Shown here: in pieces, positions 20,916-29,843 of the stretch
How positions within the stretch are numbered: position 1 is the first letter of the stretch
How the letters are laid out: every line of letters begins with the position of its first letter
From: Prevotella sp. khp7
GTDB lineage: Bacteria > Bacteroidota > Bacteroidia > Bacteroidales > Bacteroidaceae
Assembly (NCBI RefSeq): GCF_900109055.1
Contig: NZ_FOIV01000002.1
Span: 558,001 to 622,000 of the forward strand
DNA length: 64,000 bases
Direction: 5' to 3'
The notes under the pieces: generated by a model
Seen by the model: only the letters and a program-made list of their open reading frames with translations
The model's database searches: none
Told to the model about the DNA's origin: nothing
Program-made: the position numbers and the translations under genes

Positions 20916-23900
20916 CGTTTAATTGTTTTAGTTCCTTTTCTGATAATCATGCCTTTATATCCAGCCCCTACGCGTTGGCCGCTGAGGTTGTAGACAGCAG
21001 ACTCGCCGTTGGCTGATGCGTCGTCTCTCGGCAGAATGCTGATGGGAGAGATGCCTGTGGTTTCTCCGTAGTCGATAGTGAGACTGCGCGACGGATTGGG
21101 TGAGCTGACTTCGAGGTATGCCTTGTTCTGTGGAATGGCGACGCCTGTCTGTACCTTGGCAAAGGCCGTGACTCCTGCTTTCAGGGCATAGATGTTCTGG
21201 GCGGCCGTTACGGTGTAGCTGCCAGCGGCCGTATGACTGAGCTTGTTTTCTGCATACAGGTTCGCCACCTCGGTGTCGACCAGCGCGCCCAGCGAGAGGG
21301 TCTTCTCGCCACCTCCTTCGCTGTAGAGAATCACACCAGTGTCGGCGGGAATCATCTTAGTGTCTATCCGCTGTAGGGTAACGGTCTCGTCGGTGTTGCC
21401 TGTGACGATAAAGATGTTTACGTCGTCTGGCACCGTCACGTTCTGCTGATAGCTATACGACGAGATGTGACTGGTGGCGTTGATGCTGACGGTAAGCGTG
21501 GCAATGGATAGCTCATCGGATACCGTAATCTGCGAAGCGTTGCCGTAATAGGCGATGTTATTACCATGTCCGCCATAGTCGTTGAGATAGCGGCTGGTGC
21601 CTGGCACAGACAGTTGGAACCGAGGTGCATTGGCGGCAGTCGACTCGAAATAATCGAGTTTCCAATAGGTTGGGTCGCTGCTGCTCAGCGTAGGATGCTC
21701 GCCGTTTGTGGCATAGCTTGTGCCAGCGCAGAGCCACAGGCCTGTAGCCAGGTTCTTGATGCGGTAGCCCTCATACGGATTGCCATAGAAGGCCCAGCGA
21801 TAGTAGCCGTTGTCTGCAACGGTGGTGCTGAGCTTTGGCTCTGAGACGTCTTGATAGAGGTAGCCGTTTCTTACCTTTACGTAATAGTAGTAGCCCTGTG
21901 TGTCGGTAGAGCTCTTGAAGGGCGTGCTTATCGTGGCTACCACAGTTTTCTCTTTGTTCGTTGTGGTACATGTGAAAGGAGTCAGTGCGGGCAGCGTCAC
22001 GAACGGCGCCTTGAGGGCGTCGGGATAGTCGTTGATCTCTTGTCCGTTGGTTGTCAGCAGGGACAGCTGCTTCAGTATGTTTCCGTCGCTGTCTTTCACT
22101 GTCCACTCTATGAAGTTAGAGGCGGCAGGCATCACAAAGTCGGCACCATTAGGTCCCGCAGCCACAATCTTATAATCCGTTCCTTTCAGGTGGTCGTATA
22201 TCTTCTTGGGAACCGTAAAGTTATAGGTGTTAGAAAGGAAAACCAGACAGTTGCTGGCATCGTAGACCTTGAAGCCTACAGCGCCTGAGGCTCCGCTATG
22301 ACCCACACTCACATCCAGGCTGCCCGTGCTGTTCTCCGATGCCAACACCTCATAGCCGCTGGCTGCTGTCGTGCTCGCAAAGTCGGTGTATTGTCCCACG
22401 TCGCCTTTGCCAATGGGATAGCCGCTAAAGGCAGTCTTCTTGGTGCCTGCCACTACGCCAGTATAGGTGGCGTCAGGCGCTGACACGCGGTCTTCGATAA
22501 ATACGATGTTGGCCTTGGGCAGCTCCATCGCCTTGACGGCGTCGATGGCGGCGTCGATCATCTGTTGGGTTATCAGGAGGTAGAAGGTGCCGTAGTCACC
22601 CACCTTATAAGCCTGTTTCGTTGCGCTGCCAACGGTGTAGTCCTGTAATTGGGGTATTACAAAGAAACCGTAGGCTTGGAAAAACTCCGTCAGGTCGTAA
22701 CCACTTACCTCGCAGGCTTTCTTATAGAATTTCAGGTAGTCGTCGGTGGCGTCCACAAAAACGTTCTGTGTGCGGATCGTCGGGTCGGCACGCAGGGCTC
22801 TGAAGAACTCCGGATAGAAGTCTGACTTATAGCCCCGTGCATGGAAGAACTGGTAGAGCTGGAAATAGAGGTGCGTACGTTCCCAGATGCCACGATCTAT
22901 CCAGAATACGCCGTTGGCCATATTCTCGAAAGTCTCGGAGATATACTCTGCGCGACTCGTCAGGTGTCCGTTCAGAAAGACAGCGATATTCGAGAAGAGA
23001 TTGTTTGATACCTCAGACTGTCCGATGATGTTGATGGCGGCTTGGTTGATATGGCCTATCTCGTGGGCAGGGCCCCACAGACTGCCGCCAGCAAACAGGT
23101 TCTCGTAGTTCATCACGTCGCTCAGGGTGGTCTCGTTATAATAAGTGCCGTAGGTGCTGGCATACATATGTAGAGACCCCGTATGTGAAACTGCCATCAT
23201 GGGTGTATTGAAATAGCCGGCAAATTCGGTGTCGAGTCCCATGATGTTGTGCTCCATGTTAACCACAAAGTCCCACTGCCCTAACAGTTCTACCATCTTC
23301 GTAGGGCAGGCGCTCTTCACCAAATCGGCATTCATATTAAAGATTTTCTTTTCGCTGCGCAGTTGCAGGTAGTCGTAATGCTGGAACAGGTATGTCTGCA
23401 TCTTTGCCCAGTCGGCGTTGGTGTCGCCACGGGTGAGCGAGAAAGCGCCGTTAACCTGTCCGCCCTCAATATGGATGTCAACATCAGGATATGTGCTCAG
23501 TGCCGTAAAGGGCGCTGCGCCATTGGTGGTGTTGTCGACCTCGTAGTCGACGAACAGGCAGCCTTCCGCCTGTATTTTTAGGGCGTTGAAACCTGCAGTC
23601 AGTGTATAGCCGTCGCCCGTAGCGCTCTGGCGTTGCACATTGCGTATGATGATGCTGCCGCCATTGGGAATGGCGCTTACGTAGACGGTCAGGATATCGC
23701 CAGCGTTTGCGTAGATGCCCGTAGGGTCGCTGTTGGGAGCGAGGGCGTAACCCGCTTTGATGAGGTTTTGCCATCGGCTGGCCTTGCTCACAGGTTTGTA
23801 GGTTCCTACACGGAATGTTTTCTCGGTAATGGCCCAGCCTGCTTCGTACTCAGTCCATGCATTGTTTTTTACCTTCAGCGCCATGGTTCTGGCAGCTTCG

Positions 23901-24592
23901 GGGATACCGTCGGCAGACATGGCTGAGGTCAGGTCGTCATCGTTATAACTCTGATAGGTGTCTTTCAGTTGCTTGCAGCTGGCATCGGTGAAATACTTGG
24001 CGAGAGCTGTGGTAATGGCGGCCTTGTTGTTCACCAGACTGGCAAAACCGTTATATTCTGCTTTTTGGGCGGCTAATGCCGTTTCGTCTATTGTCGCGGC
24101 CTCTATCTGCCACTTTGAGGCGTAACCAGAGGTAGAGTAGCTCACCACGTCATGGCCGCTTTCTTGGTGATGCAAGCCGTTACCATTGTAGATAATAAAG
24201 CCATCGGTGGTCAGTGTTACTGTCAAAGTCAACGCCGTGGGCCATGTATGAAAGTTACTCCCCGAGCGATTCATCCACCGTTCCGACACTGCATTCTGTA
24301 TCGTTACGGTCTTGGTGGTTGTGGTTTCCGCCGACACATTGATATACCACACTTGCATGTAGTCGCTGCTGTTTGGCGTATCACAGAACACATTGGCCGA
24401 ACCCGTTGTGGTCTCGCTCATGGCCATTGTGGCATTGTAGGCCAGAGAATATATGCGGTAATAGCCCGTAGTCAACTGGTCGAGCGAGGTCAGAAACGTT
24501 TGTGCTGCCGTATGTATGGCCATCGTTGGCCATAAGCACAGCATAGCTACAATGAACACTTTCATTTGTCTTGTCTTGTTAATAGTTGTCAT
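20912..24592 (-). CDS. Secreted M60-family metallopeptidase (mucin/glycopeptide protease-like)
   Basis: 1226 residues with an N-terminal signal peptide (VFIVAMLCLWPTMAIHTAAQ). The zinc site HEIGH is at residues 510-514 in SLWGPAHEIGHINQAA, the form seen in Peptidase_M60 (enhancin-like) enzymes that cut O-glycosylated proteins such as mucins. The part before it holds ricin-like/discoidin-like strands (YYRIYSLAYNATMAM, WYINVSAETTT). A similar YRIKNLATGLWLCAG stretch recurs near residue 960. The end (YNLSGQRVGAGYKGMIIRKG) is a typical Prevotella C-terminal sorting-type strand. The gene has its own promoter and a small coupled ORF after it. Confidence 0.88.
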   Translation of the reverse strand: MTTINKTRQMKVFIVAMLCLWPTMAIHTAAQTFLTSLDQLTTGYYRIYSLAYNATMAMSETTTGSANVFCDTPNSSDYMQVWYINVSAETTTTKTVTIQNAVSERWMNRSGSNFHTWPTALTLTVTLTTDGFIIYNGNGLHHQESGHDVVSYSTSGYASKWQIEAATIDETALAAQKAEYNGFASLVNNKAAITTALAKYFTDASCKQLKDTYQSYNDDDLTSAMSADGIPEAARTMALKVKNNAWTEYEAGWAITEKTFRVGTYKPVSKASRWQNLIKAGYALAPNSDPTGIYANAGDILTVYVSAIPNGGSIIIRNVQRQSATGDGYTLTAGFNALKIQAEGCLFVDYEVDNTTNGAAPFTALSTYPDVDIHIEGGQVNGAFSLTRGDTNADWAKMQTYLFQHYDYLQLRSEKKIFNMNADLVKSACPTKMVELLGQWDFVVNMEHNIMGLDTEFAGYFNTPMMAVSHTGSLHMYASTYGTYYNETTLSDVMNYENLFAGGSLWGPAHEIGHINQAAINIIGQSEVSNNLFSNIAVFLNGHLTSRAEYISETFENMANGVFWIDRGIWERTHLYFQLYQFFHARGYKSDFYPEFFRALRADPTIRTQNVFVDATDDYLKFYKKACEVSGYDLTEFFQAYGFFVIPQLQDYTVGSATKQAYKVGDYGTFYLLITQQMIDAAIDAVKAMELPKANIVFIEDRVSAPDATYTGVVAGTKKTAFSGYPIGKGDVGQYTDFASTTAASGYEVLASENSTGSLDVSVGHSGASGAVGFKVYDASNCLVFLSNTYNFTVPKKIYDHLKGTDYKIVAAGPNGADFVMPAASNFIEWTVKDSDGNILKQLSLLTTNGQEINDYPDALKAPFVTLPALTPFTCTTTNKEKTVVATISTPFKSSTDTQGYYYYVKVRNGYLYQDVSEPKLSTTVADNGYYRWAFYGNPYEGYRIKNLATGLWLCAGTSYATNGEHPTLSSSDPTYWKLDYFESTAANAPRFQLSVPGTSRYLNDYGGHGNNIAYYGNASQITVSDELSIATLTVSINATSHISSYSYQQNVTVPDDVNIFIVTGNTDETVTLQRIDTKMIPADTGVILYSEGGGEKTLSLGALVDTEVANLYAENKLSHTAAGSYTVTAAQNIYALKAGVTAFAKVQTGVAIPQNKAYLEVSSPNPSRSLTIDYGETTGISPISILPRDDASANGESAVYNLSGQRVGAGYKGMIIRKGTKTIKR

Positions 24593-24623
24593 ATTTATGT
24601 TTGTAATAGGTTAATATCTGTGG

Positions 24624-24654
24624 CAAATATAAACAAAAGTTTTGATATGACAAA
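24624..24654 (-). promoter_or_regulatory. Promoter of the M60 peptidase gene
   Basis: Minus strand TTTG (24654-24651), a 19-bp spacer, then TATATTTG (24631-24624), about 32 bp before the start codon. Confidence 0.75.
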
Positions 24655-24764
24655 GCTTTTTGCTGAAATTTGCATCTTTTTCGAATGAATAACCGCCAAT
24701 GTGATAATTTGTAGTTTTTCGGCGTCGATTTGTTTTAAATCGTAAGCAAAATAAAATCAAACGG

Positions 24765-24847
24765 TTTCGAACTGTTAGATTGTGTGCGTTTTAACGTACA
24801 AACTGGAAGTTATATGCTCGATATTCTGACAAAATGTACTACTTTTG
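24765..24847 (+). promoter_or_regulatory. Promoter and nitrogen boxes of glnK-amtB
   Basis: The -7 element is TACTTTTG (24840-24847), with no TTTG 20 bp upstream. GTACAAACTGGAAGTT (24796-24811) matches the box of gltB at 14 of 16 bases but is 28 bases from the -7 element. A weaker copy at 24765-24780 (TTTCGAACTGTTAGAT, 10 of 16 against the pyrG box) sits at the usual 59. The two are 31 bp apart, close to the 32-bp period before pyrG. The rest of the 24593-24919 gap holds only the M60 promoter. Confidence 0.55.
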
Positions 24848-24919
24848 CAGCAGAAAGCTTTCAAAGTGTAAGCCAAAAGGCTGTAATAGTATTAATAAGG
24901 TAATAAAGAGAAGACAGGT

Positions 24920-25267
24920 ATGAAAAGAATCGAAGCAATCATCCGTAAGACCAAGTTTGAGGATGTAAAGGAGGCATTGTTGCAGTCGGATATCGACTGG
25001 TTTGAATACCACAACGTGCATGGTATCGGCCAGAGCCGCGAGGAGCGTATCTACCGCGGCGTGCAGTACTCTACCGACGTGATAGAGCGTGTGGCACTGA
25101 CCATTGTGTGCCGCGACCAGTTTGTGGAGCCTACGGTGAAGGTGATACTGAGTGTGGCTCACACGGGTGAGGTTGGCGATGGTCGTATCTTCGTGAGCGA
25201 TATGATTGACACTTGGAGTATCCGCACGGGTGAAAACGGCGACACCGTTCTGAGAGACAAGAAGTGA
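24920..25267 (+). CDS. glnK: P-II nitrogen signalling protein
   Basis: 115 residues, the usual P-II size. The N-terminus MKRIEAIIRKTKFEDVKEAL and the C-terminal DGRIFVSDMIDTWSIRTGE are family signatures. The T-loop (IGQSREERIYRGVQYS) carries Tyr residues near the usual uridylylation point. P-II proteins bind ATP/ADP and 2-oxoglutarate and plug the ammonium channel when nitrogen is ample. The gene is 45 bp before an ammonium transporter gene, the classic glnK-amtB pair, under a promoter with candidate nitrogen boxes. Confidence 0.95.
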   Translation: MKRIEAIIRKTKFEDVKEALLQSDIDWFEYHNVHGIGQSREERIYRGVQYSTDVIERVALTIVCRDQFVEPTVKVILSVAHTGEVGDGRIFVSDMIDTWSIRTGENGDTVLRDKK

Positions 25268-25312
25268 TGTGAATAGGTAAGAAGGTAAAAAGGTAAAAAA
25301 AGTAAGAAGATT

Positions 25313-26566
25313 ATGAACGAAATTGGATTATCACTCGATACTGTATGGATGTTGTTGGCAGCCATGTTGGTTTTTTGGATGCAGCCTGGTTTTGCGCTGT
25401 GTGAGGCTGGTTTTACACGAGGCAAGAACACGGCCAACATCCTGATGAAGAACTTTGTGGACTTCATGTTCGGCTCGCTCTTGTTTTTCTTCCTCGGCTT
25501 TGGCTTCATGTTCGGCAGCGAGGGTGCCGGTTTTATCGGCATGCCCAACTGGGGTGATTTGAGTTTCTATAAAGGCGACCTGCCTGTTGAGGGCTTCCTG
25601 ATTTTCGAGACGGTGTTCTGTGCCACGTCGGCCACAATCGTGAGCGGCGCCATGGCCGAGCGTACCAAGTTCTCGATGTATCTGGTCTACAGCGCTGTGA
25701 TCTCGCTGTTCATCTATCCCATCGAGGGACACTGGACATGGGGCGGCGGCTGGCTCTGCAACGACGCTGCCGACAGCTTTATGATGACCACCTTCGGCGA
25801 CGTGTTCCACGACTTTGCCGGTTCTGCTATCGTACATAGCGTGGGTGGTGTGCTGGCTCTGATTGGTGCCATCGCGCTCGGTCCCCGTATCGGCAAGTAT
25901 GCCAAGGACGGCAAGAGCCGCGCTATTCCCGGTCACAACCTGACAATGGCTGCCCTGGGCGTCTTCATCCTCTGGCTGGGATGGTTCGGATTCAACCCCG
26001 GTTCTCAGCTGGCTGCCTCTGGCGAGGTGAACCGCGTGGCTATCTCACACGTGTTCCTGACCACTAATTTGGCTGCTGCTGCGGGCGGTGTGGCTACGAT
26101 GTTCCTCACATGGTGGAAGTATGGCAAACCGTCGCTCTCTCTGACGCTGAACGGTGTACTGGCCGGTCTTGTGGGCATCACGGCTGGTTGCGACCTCGTA
26201 TCGCCTGTTGGTGCCGTGGTGATAGGTTTTGTCTGCGGACTGGTGCTGGTTTACGCCATTGAGTTCATCGACCACAAGCTTCACATCGACGACCCCGTGG
26301 GTGCTTCTTCTGTACACGGCGTGTGTGGTATTCTTGGCACTCTGATGACTGGTCTGCTCTCTACCTCTAACGGCGCCTTCTATGGTGGCGGCTGGGGATT
26401 CTTCGGCGCTGAGCTCTTCGGTATCCTCGTGATCGACCTCTGGGCTGCCGCTTGTGGACTGGCTCTTTTCTACGGTATCAAGAAACTGCACGGACTGCGC
26501 GTTGGTGCGCGTGTTGAGGAGGAAGGTCTCGATATCTACGAGCATGGTGAAAGTTGCTATAACTAA
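25313..26566 (+). CDS. amtB: Ammonium transporter
   Basis: 417 residues with 11 expected membrane segments and the Amt signature DFAGSAIVHSVGGVLALIGA, plus GWFGFNPGSQLA and DDPVGASSVHGVCGILGTL, which hold the twin-histidine pore residues. The mature part starts early (DTVWMLLAAMLVFWMQPGFAL); no signal peptide precedes it. Second gene after glnK and followed 35 bp later by a porin gene. A second Amt is encoded at 52122. Confidence 0.96.
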   Translation: MNEIGLSLDTVWMLLAAMLVFWMQPGFALCEAGFTRGKNTANILMKNFVDFMFGSLLFFFLGFGFMFGSEGAGFIGMPNWGDLSFYKGDLPVEGFLIFETVFCATSATIVSGAMAERTKFSMYLVYSAVISLFIYPIEGHWTWGGGWLCNDAADSFMMTTFGDVFHDFAGSAIVHSVGGVLALIGAIALGPRIGKYAKDGKSRAIPGHNLTMAALGVFILWLGWFGFNPGSQLAASGEVNRVAISHVFLTTNLAAAAGGVATMFLTWWKYGKPSLSLTLNGVLAGLVGITAGCDLVSPVGAVVIGFVCGLVLVYAIEFIDHKLHIDDPVGASSVHGVCGILGTLMTGLLSTSNGAFYGGGWGFFGAELFGILVIDLWAAACGLALFYGIKKLHGLRVGARVEEEGLDIYEHGESCYN

Positions 26567-26601
26567 ATAAGTTTTTTTTAAGTGTGTTTTATTTGGAAGG
26601 T

Positions 26602-27312
26602 ATGAAAAAGATTGTTTTATTTGCCATGGGTCTGGTTGCGTGTGCAACCACCCATGCACAGGAGACGGAAAGTGTAGAGACAACCGTAGCGGCGGACGTT
26701 GTGAGCCAGTATATCTGGCGTGGTCAGGACTTGGGAAGCGTGTCGCTCCAGCCAACACTCGGCATCGGCTATAAGGGCCTGAGCCTCTCGGCGTGGGGCA
26801 GTGTGGGCCTCTCAGAGCCTGCCGACACAAAGGAGTTTGACCTGACGCTCGCTTACACCGCTGGCGGTTTCAATATCGGGCTGACAGACTATTGGTTCAA
26901 CGCTGGTCTCGACCCCGAGGGCCGCTACTTCAAGTACGACGCCCACGGAACGAACCACGTGTTTGAGGCCAACATCGGTTACGACTTCGGAGTGGCCAGC
27001 CTGCAGTGGTATACTAATATTGCCGGCAACGACGGCGAAAACAAGGACGGCAAACGGGCCTACAGCAGTTATGTTGAAGCTACTGTTCCATTCAAACTTG
27101 CCACGGTTGACTGGGCTGCTACGGCCGGTGCCGTCCCCTTCGCCACCACGTTCTACGGAACAACGGGATTCGCGGTGACCAATCTCTCGCTGAAGGCAAC
27201 GAAAGATATTAAAGTCACCGATACGTTCTCGATACCTATCTTCGGACAGGTTGTAGCAAATCCTTGTTCGCAGAAGGCATACCTGGTTCTTGGTTTTACG
27301 CTGCAACCTTAA
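26602..27312 (+). CDS. TorF-family outer membrane porin-like protein
   Basis: 236 residues from ATG at 26602; an in-frame ATG 18 bp earlier is less suited because the signal peptide MKKIVLFAMGLVACATTHAQ begins here. The mature part (VAADVVSQYIWRGQDLG, LSLSAWGSVGL, EFDLTLAYT, ending YLVLGFTLQP) has the alternating pattern and terminal aromatic residue of an outer membrane barrel of the Gcw_chp/TorF type. As the third gene after glnK-amtB, and before a terminator, it may let ammonium or a small nitrogen compound cross the outer membrane. Confidence 0.8.
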   Translation: MKKIVLFAMGLVACATTHAQETESVETTVAADVVSQYIWRGQDLGSVSLQPTLGIGYKGLSLSAWGSVGLSEPADTKEFDLTLAYTAGGFNIGLTDYWFNAGLDPEGRYFKYDAHGTNHVFEANIGYDFGVASLQWYTNIAGNDGENKDGKRAYSSYVEATVPFKLATVDWAATAGAVPFATTFYGTTGFAVTNLSLKATKDIKVTDTFSIPIFGQVVANPCSQKAYLVLGFTLQP

Positions 27313-27331
27313 TCTAGCCAGGTGTGACTGC

Positions 27332-27375
27332 CCCACCCATCCATCCGTTTGCAATCAGATGGGTGGGCTTTTTTT
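27332..27375 (+). terminator. Terminator of glnK-amtB-porin
   Basis: Stem CCCACCCATC (27332-27341) with GATGGGTGGG (27358-27367), a 16-base loop, and a run of T directly after: a clear intrinsic terminator. Confidence 0.92.
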
Positions 27376-27450
27376 TGTGTCGTTTTTTCCGTTAAGGGAA
27401 GCAGCTTGTTATTGTTCTTGCACATTCAAGGTACAAGAAATTGCAAAAAT

Positions 27451-27546
27451 AAGCAATAATTATTGCTTTTTTGAATATTCTTTTCGTTATATGTCTATTT
27501 TTTTGTACTTTTGCACTTGATTCTCAAAGTCGTAAGACTCAGAATC
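27451..27546 (+). promoter_or_regulatory. Promoter and leader of the polysaccharide locus
   Basis: An 18-bp perfect palindrome AAGCAATAATTATTGCTT (27451-27468) lies 37 bp before the -7 element TACTTTTG (27506-27513). No -33 TTTG is at the normal distance. Just after, a hairpin (GATTCT 27519-27524 with AGAATC 27541-27546, and inner AGTC/GACT closed by GTAA) would form at the very start of the RNA. UpxY-type antiterminators act on such leaders. Confidence 0.5.
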
Positions 27547-27552
27547 TAAGCA

Positions 27553-28263
27553 TTGAACCGACCGATAAACCAAAACTCGAAAAGGTTTGATATGAGCACA
27601 TTGTCTAATGTGGAAACTCGACGAGGCGAGGCTAAACCTCCATGTGTCAGGCTTACCCCTGATACCATCCCCGATGCGATCAGCTCAAAGACAGGGGTGT
27701 CGGTAAGATATGCGCCAGACGAAAATAAGAGGTGGTATGTGTTTCGTGCTTCATACCGAAGGGAAGATAAGGCGTTTGACATGATCGTTGAAGACGGAAC
27801 CTATTGCTATATTGCCAAGCGCTATGTGCGCAAAACCGACAAACAAGGTAAAGACAAACGAGTACTCGAGGCGCTGATTCCGAACCTTCTGTTTGTCTAT
27901 ACCACAGAAGACAAAGCCAAGGAATATATCAAGGGCACTCCCGAACTCTCCTTTCTCACATATTACTATAATCACTTCGAACTGGATGAAGACTCAAAGA
28001 ATCCTCCACTGACTATTCCATGTCGTGAAATGGAGAATTTCATCTGTGCCACCTCTAATAAGAGCGAGCATCTGATGTATGTTAAGGAAGAACAATGCCA
28101 TTTCAAGGGAGGCGAGACCGTAAGAGTCATTGACGGTCTGTTCAAAGGGGTGGAAGGAAAGGTGGCAAGAGTGTCGGGACAACAGCGTGTAATCGTTTCT
28201 ATAACAGCCGTAGGCCTGGTATCGACAGCATATATCCCCAGCGCTTTTATTATGGAAATCTGA
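27553..28263 (+). CDS. UpxY/NusG-family transcription antiterminator
   Basis: 236 residues; the ATG at 27592 (MSTLSNVETRR) is an alternative start. The NusG N-terminal domain is seen as KRWYVFRASYRREDKAFDMI and ALIPNLLFVYTT, and the KOW domain as GGETVRVIDGLFKGVEGKVARV. In Bacteroides, UpxY proteins keep RNA polymerase going through the long capsule operon whose first gene they are. It is 45 bp before the flippase and leads an eight-gene surface polysaccharide run. Confidence 0.9.
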   Translation: MNRPINQNSKRFDMSTLSNVETRRGEAKPPCVRLTPDTIPDAISSKTGVSVRYAPDENKRWYVFRASYRREDKAFDMIVEDGTYCYIAKRYVRKTDKQGKDKRVLEALIPNLLFVYTTEDKAKEYIKGTPELSFLTYYYNHFELDEDSKNPPLTIPCREMENFICATSNKSEHLMYVKEEQCHFKGGETVRVIDGLFKGVEGKVARVSGQQRVIVSITAVGLVSTAYIPSAFIMEI

Positions 28264-28307
28264 AAGTAGGTATATTGTATAACAAGTGCTCTAAGTAAAG
28301 GGAAATC

Positions 28308-29843
28308 ATGTCCACGGTAAACAGAGTAGTTAAGAATACATTATTCCTTTATGCACGTATGGGAACATCAATTGTTGTTTCCGTATTGACTACTCGTATT
28401 CTGTTGGATGCTTTAGGCGCATCTGATTATGGACTCTATAATGTGGTTGCTGGTGCATTGGCTATGTTGGGTTTCCTTAGTGCTTCTATGAGTACAGCCT
28501 CCTTGCGTTATATGAGTTATGCAGAGGGAAAGGGAGATATTACCGCCATACAGACAATCTTTAATTCCTCAGTTCGTCTGCATCGTATGTTGGCTTTGTT
28601 GGTTTGTGGACTGTATATCATAGCTGGCTTCTTTTTATTTAATGGTATTCTTAATATCCCGAGTGGTAGGGAAACAACGGCCATGATTGTTTATGGGTGT
28701 TTGATTTTCAGTACCGTATTTTCAATTACTATAACGCCTTATGATGCTGTTCTGAATGCTCATGAGAACATGTTTTTTTATTCACTTGTAGGAATAATAG
28801 ACGTGTTCTTGAAACTGACAATCGCTGTATTAATATCATATTCAGACTATGACAGATTACTTTTTTATGGACTATTGATGGCTGGAGAGTCGTGGTTGTT
28901 GCGATTCATTACTAAATGCTACTGCGATAGGACTTATCCTGTATGTAGAGCAAAAAGTATAAAGGAACATGATAATGAGATCTTGAAGAAAATGGCATCT
29001 TTTGCAGGCTGGAACATGCTGAATATTTGTGCTGGGATGATTTCACTTTATGGTATGACTATTGCGATAAACCATTTCTTTGGGACTCTATTGAATGCAG
29101 CATTGGGAATAGCTACACAACTGCAAGGGGCGTTGATGGGCGTTTCTGGTAATATGTCAAAGGCATTGACACCAGTCCTTGTCAAAAAGGAAGGAGCAAA
29201 CCAAAGGCACCAAATGCTTGAGATTTCATACGCAGGCTGTAAGTTCTCATTTCTCTTATTCTCCTTTTTTGCACTTCCTATATTGTTCTCTATGCCTGTC
29301 GTGTTGCAATTGTGGCTAAAGGAAGTGCCTGAGTGGACTGTTCTGTTTTGCATGTTATGGTTCGTTTCTGGGCTTATTGAGCAATTGTATCATTTCTTGT
29401 ATCAGGCTATTCAGGCAGAAGGAAACATCAAGCGGTTTAATATTTGTAGTTCGATAGCAAACATTATTCCAATTATATTGACATGTGTTGAATTTCAATT
29501 TGGCTTTCAGCCATATTGGGCAATTCTTAATTGGATAATCTTCCGTATTATGGTAGATGGAATAATTTATATTTATTTCGCACACAAACTTATTGGTTTA
29601 TCTGTTTTAAGATGGATCAAGTATGTGTTAATCCCATGTTTGGCTTCATTTGTTTGCATATCATGTATTTATTGGAGAATCCGTCCACAGGTTTCTGATA
29701 GCCTGTTGGTACAACTTTCATTACTCATAATTATGTTTATCATAAGTCTACCTGTGTATTGGTATGTTGCATTGTCACGAAATGACAGACATGTATTTTC
29801 TTCAATTGTTACAAATATGAGAAGAAGGAAGTCTTTATACTAA
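28308..29843 (+). CDS. Polysaccharide flippase (Wzx-like)
   Basis: 511 residues with 12-14 hydrophobic helices and the MATE/Wzx start VNRVVKNTLFLYARMGTSIVVSVLTTRILLDALG (seen as two overlapping patterns, TLFLYARMG and RILLDALGASDYG). It would carry lipid-linked repeat units across the inner membrane. The next gene, a polymerase, starts at the base after its stop. Confidence 0.88.
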   Translation: MSTVNRVVKNTLFLYARMGTSIVVSVLTTRILLDALGASDYGLYNVVAGALAMLGFLSASMSTASLRYMSYAEGKGDITAIQTIFNSSVRLHRMLALLVCGLYIIAGFFLFNGILNIPSGRETTAMIVYGCLIFSTVFSITITPYDAVLNAHENMFFYSLVGIIDVFLKLTIAVLISYSDYDRLLFYGLLMAGESWLLRFITKCYCDRTYPVCRAKSIKEHDNEILKKMASFAGWNMLNICAGMISLYGMTIAINHFFGTLLNAALGIATQLQGALMGVSGNMSKALTPVLVKKEGANQRHQMLEISYAGCKFSFLLFSFFALPILFSMPVVLQLWLKEVPEWTVLFCMLWFVSGLIEQLYHFLYQAIQAEGNIKRFNICSSIANIIPIILTCVEFQFGFQPYWAILNWIIFRIMVDGIIYIYFAHKLIGLSVLRWIKYVLIPCLASFVCISCIYWRIRPQVSDSLLVQLSLLIIMFIISLPVYWYVALSRNDRHVFSSIVTNMRRRKSLY

